DNA of 64,000 nucleotides from Channa striata (GCA_033026295.1 CM065173.1:5890001-5954000); one strand, 5' to 3'; shown: positions 11,741 to 23,537, counted from the stretch's first letter. The notes: generated by a model not told the origin, from the letters alone. Numbers and translations: made by a program.

Positions 11741-14700
11741 AAAGAACAGAAAACAATCATCACCTTAGAATCAGATAAGATGAATAACACTGTGTTCCTC
11801 AGCACCGGAATAAAACGAGGCACCTCAGGGTGAGTAACTCTGTGTCTGTGAGCTCACCTTTATCCGAGTGGCACTTCCTGTCTAAGCCAGTCTGCAGCCA
11901 CCCACTCTACACGTTCAGAGGTGTGTGTGTGGTAAAGAAAAACCACGGCAATATTTGAGAAGTGACTAGAAAAATGACAATACTCTTCTTGTAGTAAAGT
12001 GTATAAAACATTTGTGTAATTTTGGACCCATGTCAGCAGCTGGTAGTGACAAGCATGTAGTCATGAATAATATTGGTGAAACAAATGTTGATTGCAGCCT
12101 CACGTTTATGAAAAAATAGGTAAGATGAAAAACTTTGGCCAATATTTGCTCTGTTAACAGGGGAAAAAAATTAAAAAAACATTTCAACTAAAGTCCCATC
12201 ATCGCTGATGATGATGTTCGTTGTTTGCCTTCCACAATCCTTAATAAAAGCTACTGTAATCATTCATAAGACTGTTTCCTGATCACAGATATAGTCCAAG
12301 GTCTAAGGTGTGTGTGTGTGTGTGTGTTTTTGCATTAAAGCACTACCCTGCATGCATCAATGTGATGTCAGATCTAATCTCATCTCCACAGTGAAGCTGC
12401 TTCCTGTTACAGACTGTGAATCACTCACACCGAGCACACACACACACGAGCATGAGAGCACACACACAGAGACACATTTAACGGATTTATAATAATTCAG
12501 CTTTACTAACACACACTTGGTTCTTTTTTTTTCAGGGAACAGAGGTCTGACAGAAACGTGTGTGACAAAATTCATCTTCAGAGCAAAACAACCATGGAGG
12601 CGGCCTGTCGTGGTCATCTACCATATTATTTAGCAGCACTCGTGTGTGTTGTTTTGTACTGAGAAGCAAAAGCAGAGAAAAAAAGCTCTTTTCCTGAATC
12701 CTTTGCTGCCCCGTTCACACTGAAGGATTTCAGTGTCATGATCCATCAAGCCAGACAGGAGAATCAATAAAGTGTTCGAAATCCTTCACACTACAGGATC
12801 TCTTGGGCCTGTTGCCACCAGCCACAAGGTGGAACGCTCGGCCACATCGGCCTGTTTACCGAACCCTAAATCTAGATCCTCATAACAATGGCGTCAAACT
12901 AATATCACGTCTGACAGACACACACACACACACACACACACACACTATGGAGTTCGGAGACAATCTTCCTGCAACGCTGAGTGTTTGTGTCCTGTTTGTC
13001 TGCTGTTATTTTAGTCCGAGCGGGTCAGTCGGTCAGCGACACAAAAGACGACATTTATCAGCTGCTGCTTGTGACTTTCATCACTTTAACCAAAAGCTAA
13101 AGTTTCAGCTGAAGCTCCTCTGATGCACTGGCAGCTTCGCTCCTGTCTCTGCTTTTACCCTGAGGAAGGACGTTTCTTTAAATTGGATCAGGATCGACTT
13201 TCTTTTGAGACTACATGGGGATGAAGTTCTTTGAAGGTTCGTGGTGGTTCGAAAGAGACTGTGGAAACCAAAACTGTTGAATCAGAACCACATGCTGCTG
13301 TGTCTCGGTGATCAGCAATGCTGTCAATACAACATCTGCTCCGTGTATTTAAAGCTTTGTTCAGCACAACATGTGAAGGCAGCAGACGTCATGACTTATG
13401 AAGTGTTGATGGATCTCGAGTTCACATCGATACGACCACATGACCGGTTAGCTGAAATGCTGACAGTTCGCGCACAAATACCGAAAAAACTAAACCAATA
13501 ATCTACAAAAACAAACTACAGTGTCCTGGTTCAGGAGAAACATCTGTGAGGTCTTAAGAAGACCGACGTCCCCGTCTAATGTCTGTCTGTTCTGCTATCA
13601 GGAGACACCCTGGTTTGATCAGGGAGCGCAGCAGCGATCACAGCCGGAAACCTGCAGCCAGCTGGCTCTGAATCAAACCTGATGATGGTGATGATAATGA
13701 CGAGAGATGGAAATGAATCAAGACTTTTTTTTTTTTTTACTTTTTCTTTCTCTTTTGAAGCCAACTTGCAAGTGGAAGAGGCAGTGATTGTGCTTAAGAG
13801 CCGTGCACTGCCCCGGTATTTCCACCTCAAAGGGACCATTTGAAAAAAGTCCCCCAGCAAATAAATGTTAAATGTTCAACAGATGCAGGTTCAGGATTTG
13901 TCCATACATTAAAAGACGTGGACCACGTGGGCCACAAGTTCCACATCTTCATAGGTTCAAACAACGAGAGGAACAGTAGAGATAATTATGTACGTGAATC
14001 CAAAAACTGTTTCTCAGTTGTTTCAACATTTCCATTTTGAAAATCTTGGTCTGAAAACCAGAAGAGATGGACAGTCTGAGGACAATCAATCCACATTCTG
14101 TCCATTTATCCTGTGCAGGGTCACAGGGGGTCGGAGTCGTTCCCAGCTGTCATAGGGCAAGTGGGGGGGGGGTTCCACCCCGGACAGGTCTACAAGCTAA
14201 CATGCATGTCTTTGGACTGTGGGAGGAAACGTGCAAACTCCACACAGTCTGCCGAGGACAAACCAGGAACCTTCTAGCTTCGGGGCATCAGAGTAAAGCA
14301 CTCAACCACCGTTACACCCTCATATCACATGCAAATTAAATGTTTGTATCATAACAGGAAAAAGGTCGGTGGACTTTGGTGTGGATTTGTATTTGTCAGA
14401 TAATGAAATTACACAACATCTGCTGATGCAGGAAGAAATCAGAAGCAACGTAAAGTAAAACCTGCTCCGGTGTTTTTTTTTTTGTGGTTTTGCTGAGTCT
14501 ACAGATCAGAGGCAGACAGGGTGGAGGAGGAGGAGGTTGAGGAAGACGAGGAGGAGACATACTGACCTGCCGTTGCGATGAGAATATTTGTTGCCCCTGA
14601 AGTTTGTCCTGGGTTGCAGCTGACCCTGCCGGAGGAGGGAGAGGAGCTGGGAGATCTGCTGCGAGGAGGAAGAGGAGAAAGGAAAGTTGTTATCAAGTTG

Positions 14701-15341
14701 CCCCCCCACATGTTGGTCCGACACACAACCAAGACACAGAGTGTACAGAACTGCCTCAGTTCATTCCAGCTTGGAGTTTTTGATCTGTAGCTGCTTTTCT
14801 CTTTCTCTTTCTTTGCTTTACTTTGGCTGTTTTTGTCTTTTATTGAATTGAGTCTTTTTGACGTTTTTTTTTTGTCACTTTTCTGTCATTTTGTTTCTTT
14901 TACATTTCAAATTTTCAAACAAGAAATATTAACACTGACTGTATCAGTCAGGACCGGTGAAAAGTGACAATCTCTACTGAACAATGAGTGCGGCTGAGTT
15001 CAGGTGAAAAATTAAAAACATTTTCGTTCTTTTTTTCAGCTTAACAGTGTGAGAACCAAGCAGCTGTGTCCATCTCACTGCTCGGAGGTTTCTGCTGACG
15101 CCTCTGTTATGCAGCGGAAAACACGGTTCACACCAGGGAGGAAACACTGCACACACACAGTGTGTGTGTGTGTGGACCGGCTTACTAATATTTGACTTTG
15201 TATCAGCCGTGACATTTTGTGCGTTTTGTGTGTTTTTGCATGTGCATGTGGCTGCAGCGACAGGAAATGTCCTCTACCTAACAGCCTATTCTTCTATGTC
15301 CTGTTTCCTTCCAGGATGGACTCTGAAATATGGACAAGTGA

Positions 15342-15376
<35 letters not shown>

Positions 15377-18300
15377 TTGAGGTGAAGGTGAAGAGTAAAT
15401 CCCCCTCCTTCCAGCAGGCCTCTTCCTCTGCAACCTTGAGGGAGGAGAGAAATGTCTGAAGGCAGAGAAGTGCCATCTGGGCCAGCTGGGGGCGGGGCTG
15501 CTGGAGGAGACCGGGATGCAAAAAAAAGGCCTCTTCCTTTCTTTAATGGGACTCACGTGAGGATCTTGGACCTGGCTGAGTTCTTTGTTCTCGGTGTGCT
15601 GGGCGTTAGCAGCAACTTTTGCCCTCAGTGACGCTGGTTTTTGTTTTAACCAGCCCAGTGATTTCACATGTTCCCTCAAACAGGTGTTTTTGATGACAAA
15701 ATGATGATCACGACTCTCCGAGTCCTCCTAATGAGCTTTTATATTAGTAGAACATAGTTAATACTTAATTATATCAGTTGAAAGAATGTCTTTATAATTC
15801 AAGTCTCATAACTTTAATGTGATACAAGCCAAAAATTAAAATGATATTTAAGGCTTAAAAAAAAACAAACAAATGGCTTAATTAGTACCGACTATGGTAC
15901 AGAAAACTATGTTAAACAAAATCTCCCCAAAAGGAAAAGATGCAGCATATGTAAAGCTAAATCTTTATGAGTTACAAACAAGAAGAAAATAAAATGTTTT
16001 TGTTCCCTATTTGTTCTTTGTATTACAAGAGTTTATTGTTTGGAAAAACAAAAGAAGATTCCTTTAGTGTGGAAGAATTCATATTGAGATAATGTTTGGT
16101 CTTTAAGAAAAATTGTTTTGTATCAATAGTTTGATTACTATCATCTACTATACTGTGTATTTATATTATTATTATTATTATTATTATTATTTATTATTAT
16201 TATTATTAAGTAATGCCATATGTGATGGACCATTCTAATGGTATGATACAAAAACATTTATTTATATTAGCTATTAATAATCATTTGATAGCAGCAGTTT
16301 TATTAACATAGCATAATGATAGTTATGTTTTGTTACCTGTTTAAATGCTCAAAAACATCTGTGAATATCCCCTGAGTTTCTGTAAAGCAGAATGTGTGTC
16401 CATGCTAGTAAAGGGGACATATGCATGCAGGGGACATCAGGCTTTGAAACAACCTCTCATTGCTTTTCTTACTGGAATGGCAATAACGGGGAAATATTAT
16501 TATTATACTCATTTTAGTTTAAAGTCACGTCAGCACCACTCCCATGATAAATGCATGGATGTGCCGTGTTTGCTCTGGAGCTGCAGCTCAGCTCAGTAAA
16601 AGTGATACTCGGGGTCATTTGTAAGCGACAGGGCAGCGTATCAGGGTGGTGTTAGCTTACACTACAAAGACATCCCATCTTAGTTTTGGCTCGTCTGATC
16701 CCCCCACCCCCTTCTGCCTTCAATATGAATCTGACATGTGATATTCAGTAAAAAAGACTGTCAGGGTTTTCTCAGGTGGGAGATTACAGCCTGTGACACA
16801 TGAGCACCTGAAAAAACTTCACAATCACCCGTCAGCTAGTTGCACCGTCTCCTACAGACTCGTCCGCCTCCACCCGACTCCAGCCCTCAGGCTGTCTCCT
16901 GAGTAAGTCATCATGCAGGAGGCTGAGAGCCCAGAGAGGCTGCTGGGAAAATGTACATGTAAGAGAAGCCGGTCTGTGTGTGGTGGTGGGAGGTTGGGGG
17001 GGAGGGGGCTGCTGGATAGGGGGGAGTCTTACTCTCTAATGGACTTCACTTCAGATTAATCTCAAAGCCTGCAGGGGGAAACTTAATTATGCCAACACTA
17101 ACTGTAAGCACATGTTGAAATAAATGTGATCACACATTTTAGATGGAAGTAAATGACATTTAAATGAGAGGCAGCAGCAGCAGCACATTAGCCTTAATGT
17201 GGAAGCTATAGTGGAGAATGTAAATAGGAAGACATTAAAAAATAATCAGGCAGATTTAGTTAAAACATTAACGTAAAGTAAACGGATACGTTTGTCAGTA
17301 AAGTTCAGTTTTTTCTGCCTTGAAAACAACTTGGGAACTTCTAATCATGAATTTGAGCCTTGAGGCAGAAATTAAAGAGTTTTAATGAATGCTGACCAGA
17401 GTGAACTCAATTTTAAGTTTGATATAAATGACACTGTGGATTTGAAATGTCTTCTTCTTCTCCAGTGACTACATTTATGTACATTTGCACCAAATACACA
17501 ATAAACATATGCATGTTTTAAGCTAACGAATATGTTTTTGTAATAAAAATAGAATTAAGCACAATTAAAGCCCATTAAAAACATTTAGTCACAATTAGAA
17601 GATACCAAAGATGCTTAAGGTCTGAATGTTGGTATGCTGAATGCAGTACTCACCTGCACCTCTGGGGAGGCTGAAGAAAGCTCAATGGACTCTCCAAACG
17701 CAGCCATGGATAAACGAACCAGGTTTTGGAGCATCTGTCGATGTGCTGCATCATGTGTTCCGCGACCCTCTGAGTTCTTTGGCCTTCGGAGAGTAGCCTG
17801 GGATCCAGAACGTGGTAGCCCCTCCTCTTCACCTTCTCTGTGATTCTGACGCTTCAAAGTGCTCGAATGTGAGAGTGAAGAGGAAGATGAAGGGTTCCTG
17901 GCTTTCCGAAGTGTTCGATAAGATGTAGCTGGAGTCAGAGGCAAGGTGCCATCAAGCTCAATGCTCCCAGGCTTCCGAAGCGTTCTGCACAGTGGCGGAG
18001 TTATGTCAGGATCTTGGTAGCCTTGGGAATGGAAACTTGTGTTCATTACCGATGGTGTTAGGGTATACTGTCTCTGAGTTTGCTCCTCTGACATCTCTGG
18101 AGGTGGAGCCAGTGGCTTGCCTTCACTGTCATCTTCAGGAGGGTCCTCCTTTCGCCCCCTGATGACCGGAATGAGCTGGATGTCAGACTTTCTAATGTTT
18201 TTCTGTGGGCGCCGAGGATGGCGTGTGTAGGTGGATTCGGCCTGTCTGCAGTTATACGCCCGGTTGTCCCGTTTCTCGGGACGGCAGAACGTTGTCAACG

Positions 18301-20521
18301 TAGCGACGGCCAACAGAAGCAGCAGACAAGTAGCACCCAAACAGATCGCCATCATCATGGTGAAGCTTAGCTGTGCATGGCTACCAGGTGACGAGTTCTT
18401 CAGATGGTCTTTGAGGTTGATAAATGTCACCTCCAGAGTCACCGTGGTGTTTAGGCTAGGAGTGCCCTTGTCAGATACAGTGAGGTCTATCTTAAAGGTT
18501 TTCCCGATGAGCTCAGTAGCATTAGTTGTGTTAATGTAGAGCTGGCCTGTGGTCTGATCTAACCAGAAGAGTCCATGGGGGTTTCCATCAGTAATGAGAT
18601 ACTTGAGTTCTCCATTGAGCCCTGAGTCTAGGTCTTCAGCCTTTATGGTGGATGCAAAGAATCCAAGTCCCTCTCTGACAAAGTGATTGATTGGTAAAAT
18701 AGTAGATGTCTCTTCCACGTTATTTTCCAACTCAGTCACAATCTCTCCTTTGTCTGCATTGACAGGTACACTTAAAGAAGCAATGCCTTTTCTGGGTTTT
18801 GGCTCTGTGATGACTGGGATGTTGTCGTTCACATCCTCAATGTCTACCTGCACGGTTGCAGTGCTGGTAAGAGGTGGAAGACCTTGGTCCACCGCCTCGA
18901 CGATGAAAGAGTAGGTGTGCAATTCCTCATAGTCTAGCGGGCGCTGGATGCTTATGACACCACTGGTTGGGTGGATGGAGAAAAATTTTGCATTACTTTC
19001 TAGTTTACTGGAGTTTTCCAGGCCATTTGAATTATGTATGAAGTATGTAACTTTTCCACTAAGGTCCAGGTCGACATCATGGGCTTTAACTGTGAGAGCG
19101 TTGTAGCCTACAACATTATTCTCCTTGAGGGAAACCTTATAAAGGGACTTTGAAAATACAGGGGCATTGTCATTCTCATCCAAAATGTTGACAGGCAGGT
19201 GTTTTACACAGGACAGTGGGGGATCTCCATAATCTTGGGCGAGAACAGTGATGTTATACTGCATAACCTTCTCTCGATCTAGGCTTCCATTAGTGACAAT
19301 TATATATTGGCCACTGATCGGTTTAAGGTGGAAGGGCCCAGATCCTTGCTGAATGCGTGCTCTTACTTTGCCATTGTCTCCAGAATCTGCATCAGAGACC
19401 ACCACCAGTGCAAGAAATGTGCCCTCTAGTGCTCCCTCCAGCAGAGTCGCCACAGGGGAGTTGGATGGAGTCCACATCATGTGTATCCTCGGTGCATTAT
19501 CGTTAACATCTTTAACCTTGACGTGCAGTTTGCAGTATGATGGGATTGCATTGGGCCCACGATCACGGGCCTGGATTATTACTTCGTAAGATGCCTGAGC
19601 CTCATAGTCCAGGGGTGCTCTGAGACTCACAGCTCCACTTTGTGGATCCACAAAAAAGAACTTCTGTATGTCTACGTGTGTGTGCTTACTGATTGAATAC
19701 TCCACCTCCCCATTGGCACCCTGATCCGGATCAGTGGCCTTAAGGTTAATTATTGTTGTACCACGTGCTGTATCCTCTGGGAGTTCGACAGTGGGACTGC
19801 TATCCTCAAATGTTGGACTATTATCATTTGAATCCTGAATATTAACATGGATTAATGTGCTCCCAGATTTGGGAGGGTTCCCTTTGTCCCAAGCTTCCAG
19901 AGTGAGGTTAAAGGAAGCTTGAACTTCTCTGTCCAGTTCTTTAATAACCACTAATTCTGCCTGTTTTGTCCCACCGTGAGCTACCGTCACATCCAGTGCA
20001 AAGTGCTGGTTGACAGACAGCGAGTAGGTCTGGAGACCATTGGGCCCTGCATCAGGGTCCACTGCTCGGTCCAAAGGGATTCTCATCCTGAGGCTTGCTG
20101 ACTCTGAGATCTCCACTTCCTGAAGAGAACTTGGAAAGGTGGGACTGTGGTCGTTCATGTCCATCACCTCCACGCGAACCGTCAGGCAGTTCACAGCACC
20201 ACTCTTCCTGTAGAGGACGTTGAAGGCCACCTCACATAGGTCCGACCCCCTGCACAGCTCCTCCCTGTCCAGCCGGCCTTGGGTGGAGACAACCCCGTCC
20301 CGAGCACTGACAGTGAAGGGAAGAGCCTTCCCGTGTTCCACCACTTGGAAATCATCCAGAGAACCACCTTCATCCATCTGCCGGAGGTCATCCACCAGAC
20401 GGCCGACCTGGGTTCCCCCTGGCTGCTCCTCCCAAACCTGGTACTGGATCGTTATTGATGATAGCTCAGAGGAGCTACCCTCAGAGCACAGACTCAGAAC
20501 CAGAAGCAGAGCCAGCAGCAT
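5626..20521 (-). CDS. pcdh12: Protocadherin-12 (gene span, five coding exons)
   Basis: This encodes a single-pass cell-surface adhesion protein of the delta-2 protocadherin group. In mammals PCDH12 (VE-cadherin-2) is homophilic and enriched in endothelium. The five exons join in consistent phase to 1180 residues, close to the human protein (about 1184). A signal peptide (about 1-18) leads into six cadherin repeats, marked by calcium-site linkers DMNDHSP (121-127), DSNDNSP (230-236), DVNDNAP (338-344), DENDNAP (448-454) and DVNDNIP (563-569). The sixth repeat is less canonical. A membrane segment lies at about 718-746. The tail carries the KSDIQLIPVIRG stretch, repeated TLRK/TLRR motifs, and late blocks with QISQLLSLLRQG, KDSGHGESEAGD, DPAWMARLSLPL and LLSEVSTLFEMLM. 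These late blocks fit PCDH12 better than PCDH8, 10, 17, 18 or 19. No break was seen. Identity is by recognition, not search. Confidence 0.93.
6058..6225 (-). CDS. pcdh12: pcdh12 coding exon 4
   Basis: This 168-nt exon has acceptor cctcag|AT and donor CCTTTG|gtaaaa. In the joined frame it reads DDVFSEVSDPAWMARLSLPL and then GDYHDN. DPAWMARLSLPL is a strong signature of PCDH12 as I remember it. The longest open frame at this spot is a shadow in another phase. The intron to exon 5 is only 166 nt. Confidence 0.92.
6636..6663. repeat. (GTTT)n microsatellite
   Basis: About seven perfect tandem copies of a four-base GTTT unit. Confidence 0.95.
8615..8860 (+). mobile_element. Non-autonomous repeat with internal CCCTAA tracts
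   Basis: The segment opens with 'ctgtgaggacactcc', passes through degenerate CCCTAA runs at 8648-8700, then through 'gccaaaatgtcctcacttca', and ends in a CA run at 8835-8854. I recognise this order from a very common teleost dispersed element. The CCCTAA tracts belong to the element and are not evidence of a chromosome end. Confidence 0.65.
9690..10170. mobile_element. Decayed DNA-transposon-like repeat
   Basis: The motif 'ttccaaaaaagttgggacac' at 9692-9711 is the characteristic end of a frequent fish DNA-transposon family, possibly Kolobok-like. Downstream sequence has coding-like texture on the minus strand (98-codon open frame, 9736-10032), but no intact transposase domain is visible. The right end is not clear. 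The family is inferred from memory. Confidence 0.5.
10891..10917. repeat. (TTG)n microsatellite
   Basis: A run of TTG triplets follows a T tract inside pcdh12 intron 3. Confidence 0.95.
10962..11218. mobile_element. Short terminal-inverted-repeat element, copy 1
   Basis: The ends are complementary: 'tcactttattaggtgcacct' on the left and 'taatgaagtggccagtgagt' on the right, about 250 bp apart. The interior phrase 'gcagttctgccatgaattcc' recurs in reverse orientation in a second copy at 29740-29988. Size and ends suggest a MITE. Confidence 0.75.
11324..11472 (-). CDS. pcdh12: pcdh12 coding exon 3 (CM2-type tail motif)
   Basis: This 149-nt exon has acceptor tttacag|AT and donor CACCG|gtactt. 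It encodes KDSGHGESEAGDVDWEPGRE followed by SPIDPQLEDGL. This is the acidic, glycine-rich tail motif shared by delta-2 protocadherins. The phases (one base in, one base out) match exons 2 and 4 exactly. Confidence 0.92.
11698..11740. repeat. (CT)n(CA)n compound microsatellite
   Basis: A CT-rich run of about 22 bp passes directly into about ten CA units, just upstream (transcript sense) of pcdh12 exon 3. Confidence 0.95.
12309..12327. repeat. (GT)n microsatellite
   Basis: About nine GT units in pcdh12 intron 2. Confidence 0.95.
12918..12945. repeat. (CA)n microsatellite
   Basis: About fourteen CA units in pcdh12 intron 2. Confidence 0.95.
14092..14320 (+). repeat. Dispersed repeat, LINE-tail-like (copy 2)
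   Basis: This shows the order 'cctgtgcagggtcacagggg', 'cccagctgtcatagggcaag', 'ccccggacaggtctacaag', 'catgtctttggactgtggga', 'gtgcaaactccacacag'. This wording is typical of the abundant teleost repeat at the 3' end of L2/Maui-type elements. The 5' part overlaps in wording with the copy at 10-112. Confidence 0.7.
14567..14658 (-). CDS. pcdh12: pcdh12 coding exon 2
   Basis: This 92-nt exon has acceptor gcag|CAGATC and donor CGGCAG|gtcagt. It begins in phase 0 and ends with two bases of a codon. It encodes QISQLLSLLRQG...FRGNKY, a conserved block of delta-2 protocadherin tails, and continues the VQ that ends exon 1. Confidence 0.92.
15344..15375. repeat. (GT)n microsatellite
   Basis: About sixteen perfect GT units. 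Confidence 0.97.
16162..16208. repeat. (ATT)n microsatellite
   Basis: About fifteen ATT triplets interrupted once. Confidence 0.95.
17654..20521 (-). CDS. pcdh12: pcdh12 coding exon 1 (ectodomain, membrane segment, proximal tail)
   Basis: This 2868-nt exon (956 codons) runs from the ATG at 20519-20521 to the donor CAG|gtgagt, with the intron starting at 17653. The ATG is followed by a leucine-rich signal sequence, which supports the start. A single large ectodomain exon is the usual protocadherin arrangement. The open frame reads 12 codons past the donor to a stop at 17615, but that extension is intronic. Several N-x-S/T sequons lie in repeats 2, 4 and 6. Confidence 0.95.
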
Positions 20522-20859
20522 AATGGTGAAGAGAAGTAACAGTAATTCTCTGTCTATTGGCTAAAATGACATTTCAGAAAAGAAAAAAAAAACTTTTAAA
20601 TGTTTTACTTCTAAAAACAATGGAAAATGTATCTGTGACAAGCATCACATCAACTGAATCTAGTTTTTTTTTTTGTTTTTTTTTGTTTAGTTTTCTCTTA
20701 CAAAACACACAACCAAAACCAAGCTAAAGCAGGAAAGTGTTGAGTAAATCCCTAGAAAAAAACACCATCATGTGGTCAAGAGACAGTTATAGAACCTATA
20801 ATTAAGCCCTCATCCTTTCTCGGTTCTTACACTCCAAGCCTCCCTCTGCCTGCTGCTGT

Positions 20860-21020
20860 TACTCACTCATTCAGCTGCTGGCGTCCAGCCTCTCAGTTCA
20901 TCCTGCTTTACTCAGGAAAGTTTTGCTCCGACTGAGAAAGTTTGGATGTCGGCTTCGACATGCTGGCAGAGCCACGGCCAATCCAGAGGGAGGAGGAGGG
21001 TCACATGCAAATTAATTGAC
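20860..21020 (-). promoter_or_regulatory. pcdh12: Candidate pcdh12 upstream regulatory segment
   Basis: This lies 340-500 bp upstream of the ATG. It contains a CCAAT pentamer (20978-20982, plus-strand orientation), a GGAGGAGGAGGG purine run and an octamer-like ATGCAAAT (21005-21012). No TATA box is at a convincing place. The transcription start is unknown, so the assignment rests on position and motif clustering only. Confidence 0.25.
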
Positions 21021-22703
21021 TCTAGGCAAAGATAAGCAACTCCTGTCCCCCGATGAAAACTCCGGCACAACTGTGAGAGCTTTTAAGGAAACACGACACC
21101 CCTGCTTCGTAACTTAAAGCTTTTCTCCCCCTCTGTGTTTGTGTAAACTCATCACAACCTGCAGGCAGGGCCCTTAAATCATTTGAAAAAATTGTGGTTA
21201 GTTAAATCCCACTGGGACTAAAAGGCCACAGTAAAACCTATCGGAGCTCCATTGGACTGACGTATGGTCTGGGGTCCTGACAGCAAATCGTACAAACACA
21301 GATATGAAGACGTTCTGTCATCATAAATATGGCAGGAGCTTCAGTGCTGTCAGTCCGCAACACTCTGCTTTGCATTATTATCTGTGAGAACATATTCCTA
21401 AAATCAATGACAGCTTTTCTTCTCTTGAACATTTGTTTGTGTGTCCTTGGAAATGATCAAGAATAAGTTTTTTTTAGGGTGTAAAAACAAATAAACCACG
21501 CAGTGAATTCACACAGTTCAGAAGTCTGTCCTTAATGTGACAAAACCCACATTCCAGCTTTTTCCCAAATCAGTTTCTGAAGAGTTACAACATTCAACTT
21601 AAACCACAGGCCACGAAAGTCAAAAAATTCCCGGAAATCACATCAGGAGCTCATTTCTCTCATTCCTTTGCATTTAGAGGTCTCTCTCGAGAGTGACAGA
21701 AGATTTCTAGGCTCCAACCCGGAAAACATATCAGAATGAGTCACGTAAGAAGCATTTTTTTATTTAGTGTAGTTCAGGGTCTAATCACAGGATCTTGGTG
21801 TCATTAAAATGTGCCACAAACTGCAATCTGTGCAAAGTGTGAACTCAGATCGAAAGAAAAAGCAAATAAACTCAATCCCACAGAGAACCAGTAACACTTT
21901 AATTCCGCTATAACTTTCTGTGAGGTCAGTGGTCATCTGTTTGAGCGACCCAAACCTGAGCCGGGGTTCATTCAGGCGGAGCAGAGGTCAGTCAATCAGA
22001 TTAGATTATCACCACAAACAAACACCACCCCCCAACCCCACCACCCACCCGTCTGCAGCCAATCAACCGGCACCGGGAGAGGGACAAACTGCATTCCCAC
22101 TTCAGGCAGGACGAAAATGGATTTTGCACACACTCGCATGTGTCTGTTCCTAATTAATTTACCAACTGTACAGAACATACACACCATCAATCTCTGTGTG
22201 CACAGACAAGTTTCCCGAGGGTTAAAGCTGTTACGAATGAACTCTTTTCTTTTTTTATATGTGGACATCAAACGTGGTGAACTAGGTGTAGTGTATCAAG
22301 GATGGCTCACAAGGCAACAGATCACAGTATGCTGGCACACACACATTTTTACACTTTCGTTTCCTCACCCTGTAACAACTCATTTGCTTTATTATCCATT
22401 AAGGCACTTTTTAAACAAACATTTGCATTCATCATTTGTGCAAACAGATGAAATTCCATCCAAGACAAGTCATCAAGGTGAGCGACATCATCACTGCCCT
22501 CCCGCCCCATGAAAAACTCGTCGTGTTCTACAACCTACTGTGTGTATCATCATTAGGTGAGATGGCAGCGGTTTTGAAGCTTCACCTGACTACGTGTGGT
22601 TATGTGTGACCCCATTAGCAGTGCAGTCAACAGAACATTAACCTTTTGTTTGGCCTGAAGCTTTGCTGAAAGCAGCTGAGAAATCCCTCCCTAACGGAGA
22701 ATG

Positions 22704-22738
22704 TGTGTGTTTGTGTGTGTTTGTGTGTGTGTGTGTGA
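22704..22738. repeat. (GT)n microsatellite with TTT interruptions
   Basis: About fifteen GT units broken twice by an extra TT. Confidence 0.93.
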
Positions 22739-23099
22739 TGTTAAAAGCAGGATGTAGCTGATCTGCTGACCCACATGTTGCCAGATAAAGATCAGAGTGG
22801 AAGAAGACAAATACCACACACCCCCATGTGAGTCTGTGTGGGAGGGGGTGATGTCTCATTCAACTGATTTCTACATTTGCTCTGTACGTGAAGAAAACCT
22901 TAGAGCAAATCCTCTGAATTTACCCCAAACCAACAAAGACTTCAACTCTGCAGACAAGATAAGATGAACATTTATTTATGCCGAAGGAGGGAAATTTACA
23001 TTTGTGTTTGCAAACCATCACATACACCTTAGTCAAGTCAAGTGGCTTTTTATTACACGTCATTTCATCCATAGACAGTGTGAACAGGACGACGTTCCT

Positions 23100-23163
23100 T
23101 GTGGTTGTGTGTTTCGAGAACCACCATGGTCCTGCACGGTGCTACTCGAAACACACAACCACA
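23100..23163. repeat. Perfect 19-bp inverted repeat (hairpin)
   Basis: The left arm at 23100-23118 reads tgtggttgtgtgtttcgag. The right arm at 23145-23163 is its exact reverse complement. The spacer is 26 bp. No known element was recognised. Confidence 0.9.
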
Positions 23164-23299
23164 CAGTTAAACTAATCAAAAGTTAGTTAAGTGCATAAGT
23201 GCAAATAATGCAAAGACAAAAGTGCAACGAGTCATAAGTCATTTTTGACACAGATACATTTGACACCAATTAGTACATTGGAATGAATTATTTAGCAAA

Positions 23300-23400
23300 A
23301 GTTTCAATTCAATTCAACTTTATTTATATAGCACGAATTTACAACAAAGTCATCTCAAGACAGTGTGCACCAGTGTGCAGCTACTGGTCCTACCAACAAG
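23300..23400 (+). repeat. Dispersed teleost repeat ('tttatttatatagc' family), copy 1
   Basis: The wording 'ttcaactttatttatatagc' and 'acaacaaagtcatctcaaga' recurs, diverged, at 32765-33010 (same strand) and 45590-45712 (opposite strand). It is a very common fish repeat. The class is uncertain. Confidence 0.75.
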
Positions 23401-23412
23401 CCCAATGTTTTC

Positions 23413-23537
23413 CACTCAGCCCAACTGGTCAAGGCAGATGTTTGCCCACCCTGAGCTGGGTTCTGCTGGAGGTTTCTTCCATTAAAGAACCAGGCTCAGG
23501 GTGGGCAAACATCTGCCTTGACCGGTTGGGCTGAGTG
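23413..23537. repeat. Near-perfect ~50-bp inverted repeat
   Basis: The arms at about 23413-23463 and 23488-23537 are reverse complements with about three mismatches and a 24-bp loop. The right arm sequence (gcaaacatctgccttgacc) is a standard internal part of the repeat family seen at 32765-33010. The structure therefore looks like a partial inverted duplication of that repeat. Confidence 0.9.

Larger units (their letters stand above)
11473..14566 (-). other. pcdh12: pcdh12 intron 2 (between coding exons 2 and 3)
   Basis: This 3.1-kb intron carries CT/CA runs at 11698-11740, a GT run at 12309-12327, a CA run at 12918-12945 and a LINE-tail-like repeat at 14092-14320. Otherwise I see no coding or RNA signal. 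Confidence 0.85.
14659..17653 (-). other. pcdh12: pcdh12 intron 1
   Basis: This 3.0-kb intron contains a GT run at 15344-15375, an AT-rich block, and an ATT run at 16162-16208. A 133-codon minus frame at 15278-15679 runs through the microsatellite and is rejected as coding. No other feature is evident. Confidence 0.85.

Noticed and set aside
15278..15679. 133-codon minus-strand frame
   Set aside because: It is extended by a GT/CA microsatellite (HTHTHT run) within pcdh12 intron 1.
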